NCBI GenBank assembly: GCA_964411125.1 | Contig: CAYPJU010000140.1 | Span: forward strand, 1-8,886 | Reading direction: 5' to 3' | DNA from: JBFIHF01 sp964411125 | GTDB taxonomy: Bacteria > Myxococcota_A > Bradymonadia > Bradymonadales > Bradymonadaceae | Length of the DNA stretch: 8,886 bases | In this document: piece by piece, positions 6,762 through 8,886 of the stretch | Layout: the number at the start of each line of letters is the position of its first letter | Numbering within the stretch: position 1 is the stretch's first letter | Translations under genes and position numbers: made by a program | The notes under the pieces: model-generated | The model's input: only the letters and a program-made list of their open reading frames with translations | Told to the model about the DNA's origin: nothing | Database searches by the model: none

Positions 6762-8288
6762 TCAGTTGAAGTCGCTCTTGGTTCCGGCCCCTTTCGAGGC
6801 GTCGGCGAGGGGCTCGATCTCGATCTGGTCGAGGATCGCTACGTAATGCGGATGCTCGGGCTCGGGGCCGGTGAAGAGCTGTAGCTGCCCCGACAGCGGC
6901 AGCATCGACTTTTCGGTGAGGTCGACGTCGACGAACTCGCCGCCGTTCCAGTACTGGACCCACTGGTGGGGGATCATCTTCCCGTCGGAAGGTTTCGCCC
7001 CGAAGACGAACCGGGCGGGGACACCATTCGCGCGTAGTGCGGCGACATACGCGAGGGAGTACTCGGTGCAGTCCCCCTCGCCGGTCTCGAGGACCTGGCT
7101 CGCGGTCTGAATTCCGACGTTGGGGGCCGCCGTGATGCGGGACTGAATCTGGCGCGCGAGTTCTTCCGCCTTGAGGGTCGGGGTCGCGGCGTCGCTTCCT
7201 TTCAACATCGTCGTAAAGACTTCTGCTTCGATGTCGACCCGCAGCGAGCCTTCGAGGAGCGCTTCCTTCTCGGCGAGGCCGGCTGCCTCGGGCTGTGCCT
7301 GGAGCGAGGTGTCGACGACGACGGTCTCCGCGCTGCGTTGGGTGACGAGCTGCGACCGAGAGTCGAGGTCGAGGGTGACGTCGGCGGGGAGGTTCCCGAG
7401 GCGGTAGCGGGGGCTGGCGATTCCGCCGGTCCCCTGCATCATGCCGAGCGCGCTCTCGACGCCGAGGTCGACGCCGCCTGAGGTGTCCCCGTTCTTCTTG
7501 CGCTCCTTGAAGTCACGTCGCATCGCTTGCGCGCGGGACTGGCCGAGCTCCTCGGGGACGCGCGCGCCGATGATGCGGAAGGGGAACTCCTGGATGTAGA
7601 CCTCGCCGCGCTTGTCGACGTAGACGTCGAGCTCGTTTCCGGCCACGATCTGGCGGAAATGGTAGGTCTGATGCTTCTCCTCGTAGACGTCGACCTCGTG
7701 TTCGCGGACGTACTCGAACACGATCGAGGTCATCCCCATCTTCGTGGGGTCGAAGTATTCCTGCTCGAACCGCTGGCCGGGGGTCAGGTTCTCCGAGGCG
7801 ATGAGTTCATTGACGGCACTGTTCGCCAGGCGGGGGCGTTGGCCGAGGTCGATCTTCTGTTCGCGCGGTTTCCCGGCGATCACGGTCGACATCGTCACGG
7901 TGCTGCCTTCGACCGTGCCTTCGACGACGAACTCGGTGCTCGCTGCGGCGATCTTCGCGTTGAACTGGTTGAGGTAAGCGTTGGGGTCGACGCTCGCCTT
8001 GATGTTCGTCTTGAGGAACTGGTTGATGCCGAGCATCTGGACGTTCATCAAGAGGTCGTACTCGAGGAGCCAGCCGGCGTCGTTGTCCAGCTCGGTGCGC
8101 GTCTCGTGGATATAGCCGACGTCGCGTCCCTCGCGGGTGAGCAGCATCCAACTCTGGCCCTCGTGGAGGACGACCTCGCCGCCAAAATCGACGGTGTTGT
8201 CTGCAAAATAGGTCTGCCAGACGTAGGCGCTGACCAGCGCCAGCCAGCCAACGACCGCGGCAGCACCGATCAGGTCGAACAGTCTCAC
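6762..8288 (-). CDS. Membrane-anchored transglutaminase-like protein
   Basis: 508 residues. A GTG start is chosen because a GAGG Shine-Dalgarno lies 7 bases upstream and because MRLFDLIGAAAVVGWLALVS begins a clear signal anchor (hydrophobic about 6-27); the remainder should be periplasmic. Residues about 40-250 form a beta-rich region with VGYIHETRTEL (57-67), EFVVEGTVEGSTV (119-131) and VYVDKRGEVYIQEFPF (222-237), a layout shared by many bacterial transglutaminase-like proteins whose N-terminal module has no known role. The transglutaminase core is at about 375-460: GEGDCTEYSLAYVAALRANG with Cys407, HQWVQYW with His441 and FVDVDLT with Asp456, an intact Cys-His-Asp triad. Such cores act as protein cross-linkers, proteases or peptidases, so the reaction is open. 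It is the first gene of a tight leftward cluster and lies 8 bp before the exporter ATPase, which suggests it processes something handled by that transporter or supports it on the periplasmic face. No lipobox cysteine is seen near the N-terminus. Confidence 0.95.
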   Translation of the reverse strand: MRLFDLIGAAAVVGWLALVSAYVWQTYFADNTVDFGGEVVLHEGQSWMLLTREGRDVGYIHETRTELDNDAGWLLEYDLLMNVQMLGINQFLKTNIKASVDPNAYLNQFNAKIAAASTEFVVEGTVEGSTVTMSTVIAGKPREQKIDLGQRPRLANSAVNELIASENLTPGQRFEQEYFDPTKMGMTSIVFEYVREHEVDVYEEKHQTYHFRQIVAGNELDVYVDKRGEVYIQEFPFRIIGARVPEELGQSRAQAMRRDFKERKKNGDTSGGVDLGVESALGMMQGTGGIASPRYRLGNLPADVTLDLDSRSQLVTQRSAETVVVDTSLQAQPEAAGLAEKEALLEGSLRVDIEAEVFTTMLKGSDAATPTLKAEELARQIQSRITAAPNVGIQTASQVLETGEGDCTEYSLAYVAALRANGVPARFVFGAKPSDGKMIPHQWVQYWNGGEFVDVDLTEKSMLPLSGQLQLFTGPEPEHPHYVAILDQIEIEPLADASKGAGTKSDFN

Positions 8289-8295
8289 CGGCTGT

Positions 8296-8299
8296 CCTC
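8296..8299 (-). promoter_or_regulatory. Shine-Dalgarno for the transglutaminase-like gene
   Basis: On the minus strand the sequence reads GAGG, 7 bases before the GTG at 8288-8286. It decides the non-ATG start, which falls immediately before the signal anchor. Confidence 0.7.
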
Positions 8300-8389
8300 G
8301 AAGAGAGGTCGTGATCGAAGGGGGTTGTGCTTGAAGAGGTCCGCACTGCCGGGCAAACTCACCCCATACTCAAATTCCGCCGTCACCAC

Positions 8390-8394
8390 GGAGA
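8390..8394 (+). promoter_or_regulatory. Shine-Dalgarno for the small divergent gene
   Basis: GGAGA with a 7-base spacer before the ATG at 8402. It favours this start over the upstream in-frame GTG at 8327. Confidence 0.65.
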
Positions 8395-8401
8395 TTACTG
8401 G

Positions 8402-8824
8402 ATGTCCGACGAAAATACGACTCACTTTCAGTTTCGGCTGGGGGGTATCGAGCTCGAGATATCGGGGGACCGGGGCTTCGTCGAACAGATGTATTCCAAG
8501 GTGATGGCCGACATCGAGGCCGCGCGTCGCGGGAGCGCCGGCACGGCAGATCAGCCGGCGGCGTCGGCCGGGGCGGAGCCCCGCATCGTGTGGGTCCACC
8601 GATGCACCGAGATGATGCACAAGATCTACATGTCGTCGCCGATCGAGCTCAGCCGATCCGAGGTCTTTCGAAACGTCGACACCGAGTCGCTCGGCATCGT
8701 CTACGCTTCCCGTGAGGCGCTGGAGGCGATCCTGCCAGGAGGGGGGAGGGGCCACACGATCTGGGCCGAACTCACGGAGCGCGGTCGGAAGAAGATCGCG
8801 GAGGCTGCGGTCGAACCGACCTGA
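8402..8824 (+). CDS. Small protein of unknown function, divergent from the transporter operon
   Basis: 140 residues starting MSDENTTHFQFRLGG. I do not recognise a named family. The ATG at 8402 is chosen because GGAGA lies 7 bases upstream; an in-frame GTG at 8327 would add 25 residues that look non-coding and has a badly spaced purine run. Two parts are visible. Residues about 8-38 (FQFRLGGIELEISGDRGFVEQMYSKVMADI) suggest two short beta strands and a helix; the 'IELEISGDRGFVE' pattern recurs in small hypothetical proteins. Residues about 43-60 are an Ala/Gly/Pro-rich linker. Residues about 61-135 look alpha/beta and end in TIWAELTERGRKKIAEA, which recalls the last strand and helix of some winged-helix or domain-swapped folds but is not diagnostic. 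There is no signal peptide or membrane helix, so it is probably cytoplasmic. Its divergent position could mean it regulates the neighbouring operon, but nothing in the sequence proves DNA binding. Coding is supported by the Shine-Dalgarno and plausible composition. Confidence 0.8.
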   Translation: MSDENTTHFQFRLGGIELEISGDRGFVEQMYSKVMADIEAARRGSAGTADQPAASAGAEPRIVWVHRCTEMMHKIYMSSPIELSRSEVFRNVDTESLGIVYASREALEAILPGGGRGHTIWAELTERGRKKIAEAAVEPT

Positions 8825-8851
8825 CGGGGGGACCCGGGTCGCAGAAGGGAT

Positions 8852-8884
8852 GGTTTGGGGGGACGGTTGGGCTTCGCCCAAACC
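8852..8884 (+). terminator. Possible hairpin downstream of the small gene
   Basis: TTGGGC at 8867-8872 pairs perfectly with GCCCAA at 8876-8881 around a 3-base loop. A competing longer pairing joins GGTTTGGG at 8852-8859 to CCCAAACC at 8877-8884. It begins 27 bases after the stop codon of the small gene, which suits a terminator, but the window ends at 8886 so any T-run cannot be seen. Similar short hairpins can also be plain repeats. Confidence 0.35.
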
Positions 8885-8886
8885 CA

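Larger units (their letters stand above)
8289..8401. promoter_or_regulatory. Divergent intergenic region, likely promoters for both directions
   Basis: This 113 bp gap is the only real intergenic space in the window and separates two genes transcribed away from each other, so promoters for both the four-gene operon and the small gene should lie here or slightly inside the genes. For the rightward gene, TTGAAG at 8331-8336 and CAAACT at 8354-8359 are spaced by 17 bases and match the sigma-70 consensus only in part (4/6 and 3/6), which is weak. I found no convincing -35/-10 pair for the leftward operon and no clear inverted-repeat operator. Confidence 0.4.

Noticed and set aside
6754..6963. N-terminal extension of the ABC ATPase
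   Set aside because: It would overlap about 200 bp of the transglutaminase-like gene out of frame and adds no conserved residues; the ATG at 6753 starts just before the core fold.
8327..8401. Upstream GTG start for the small gene, adding 25 residues
   Set aside because: The purine run is only 2 bases from the GTG, and the added residues look non-coding. The ATG at 8402 has a well-placed GGAGA.
8414..8426. 13-base exact match to the core of the phage T7 promoter (AATACGACTCACT)
   Set aside because: It lies in frame inside the small gene as ordinary codons (Asn-Thr-Thr-His), and the TATAGGG initiation part is absent. Chance is the best explanation, although vector or primer contamination could be excluded by checking the reads.
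7527..8504. Rightward open frame antisense to the transglutaminase-like gene and running into the small gene
   Set aside because: It is acidic and Val/Leu-rich by antisense bias, shows no motif, and conflicts with a gene that has an intact catalytic triad.

Overview
The window is uniformly GC-rich, and its genes carry the third-position G/C bias of a high-GC genome. The rightward protein at the left edge ends in a C-terminal outer-membrane beta-barrel with a terminal phenylalanine, so the cell is a diderm (Gram-negative type) bacterium. The gene types (metallopeptidase/propeller/barrel fusion, membrane-anchored transglutaminase-like protein, large one-chain ABC exporter permease) are the kind often met in Myxococcota and other former Deltaproteobacteria. 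That placement is inference only: there is no rRNA or marker gene here.

Layout. Positions 1-2865 (+) hold the 3' part of a large gene, open at the left edge, for a surface protein with a zinc-metallopeptidase-like domain (HExxH plus a downstream EGLA glutamate), a TolB-like beta-propeller of PD40 repeats and an Omp85/BamA-like barrel. It runs tail to tail into a four-gene leftward cluster and overlaps it by 28 bp. In order of transcription the cluster is: a membrane-anchored, periplasm-facing transglutaminase-like protein (8288-6762), an ABC-2-type exporter ATPase (6753-5896), a roughly 12-helix permease that looks like two fused half-permeases (5899-4175), and a polytopic protein resembling GT-C glycosyltransferases with an extracytoplasmic C-terminal domain (4178-2838). 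Gene joins are 8 bp, ATGA and GTGA, so this is almost certainly one translationally coupled operon. Diverging from it at the right is a small gene (8402-8824, +) for a 140-residue protein of unknown function, followed by a possible hairpin at the window edge.

How they may work together. The ATPase and permease form a complete exporter-type transporter in the inner membrane. Both flanking proteins have domains that should lie outside the inner membrane: a Cys-His-Asp transglutaminase/protease-like fold in front and a GT-C-like protein behind. The simplest reading is an envelope-modification unit in which a transported or membrane-extracted substrate is processed or decorated in the periplasm. 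The substrate is not evident. No mobile element, CRISPR array, tRNA, rRNA or riboswitch was seen, and there is no gene-free stretch longer than about 113 bp.
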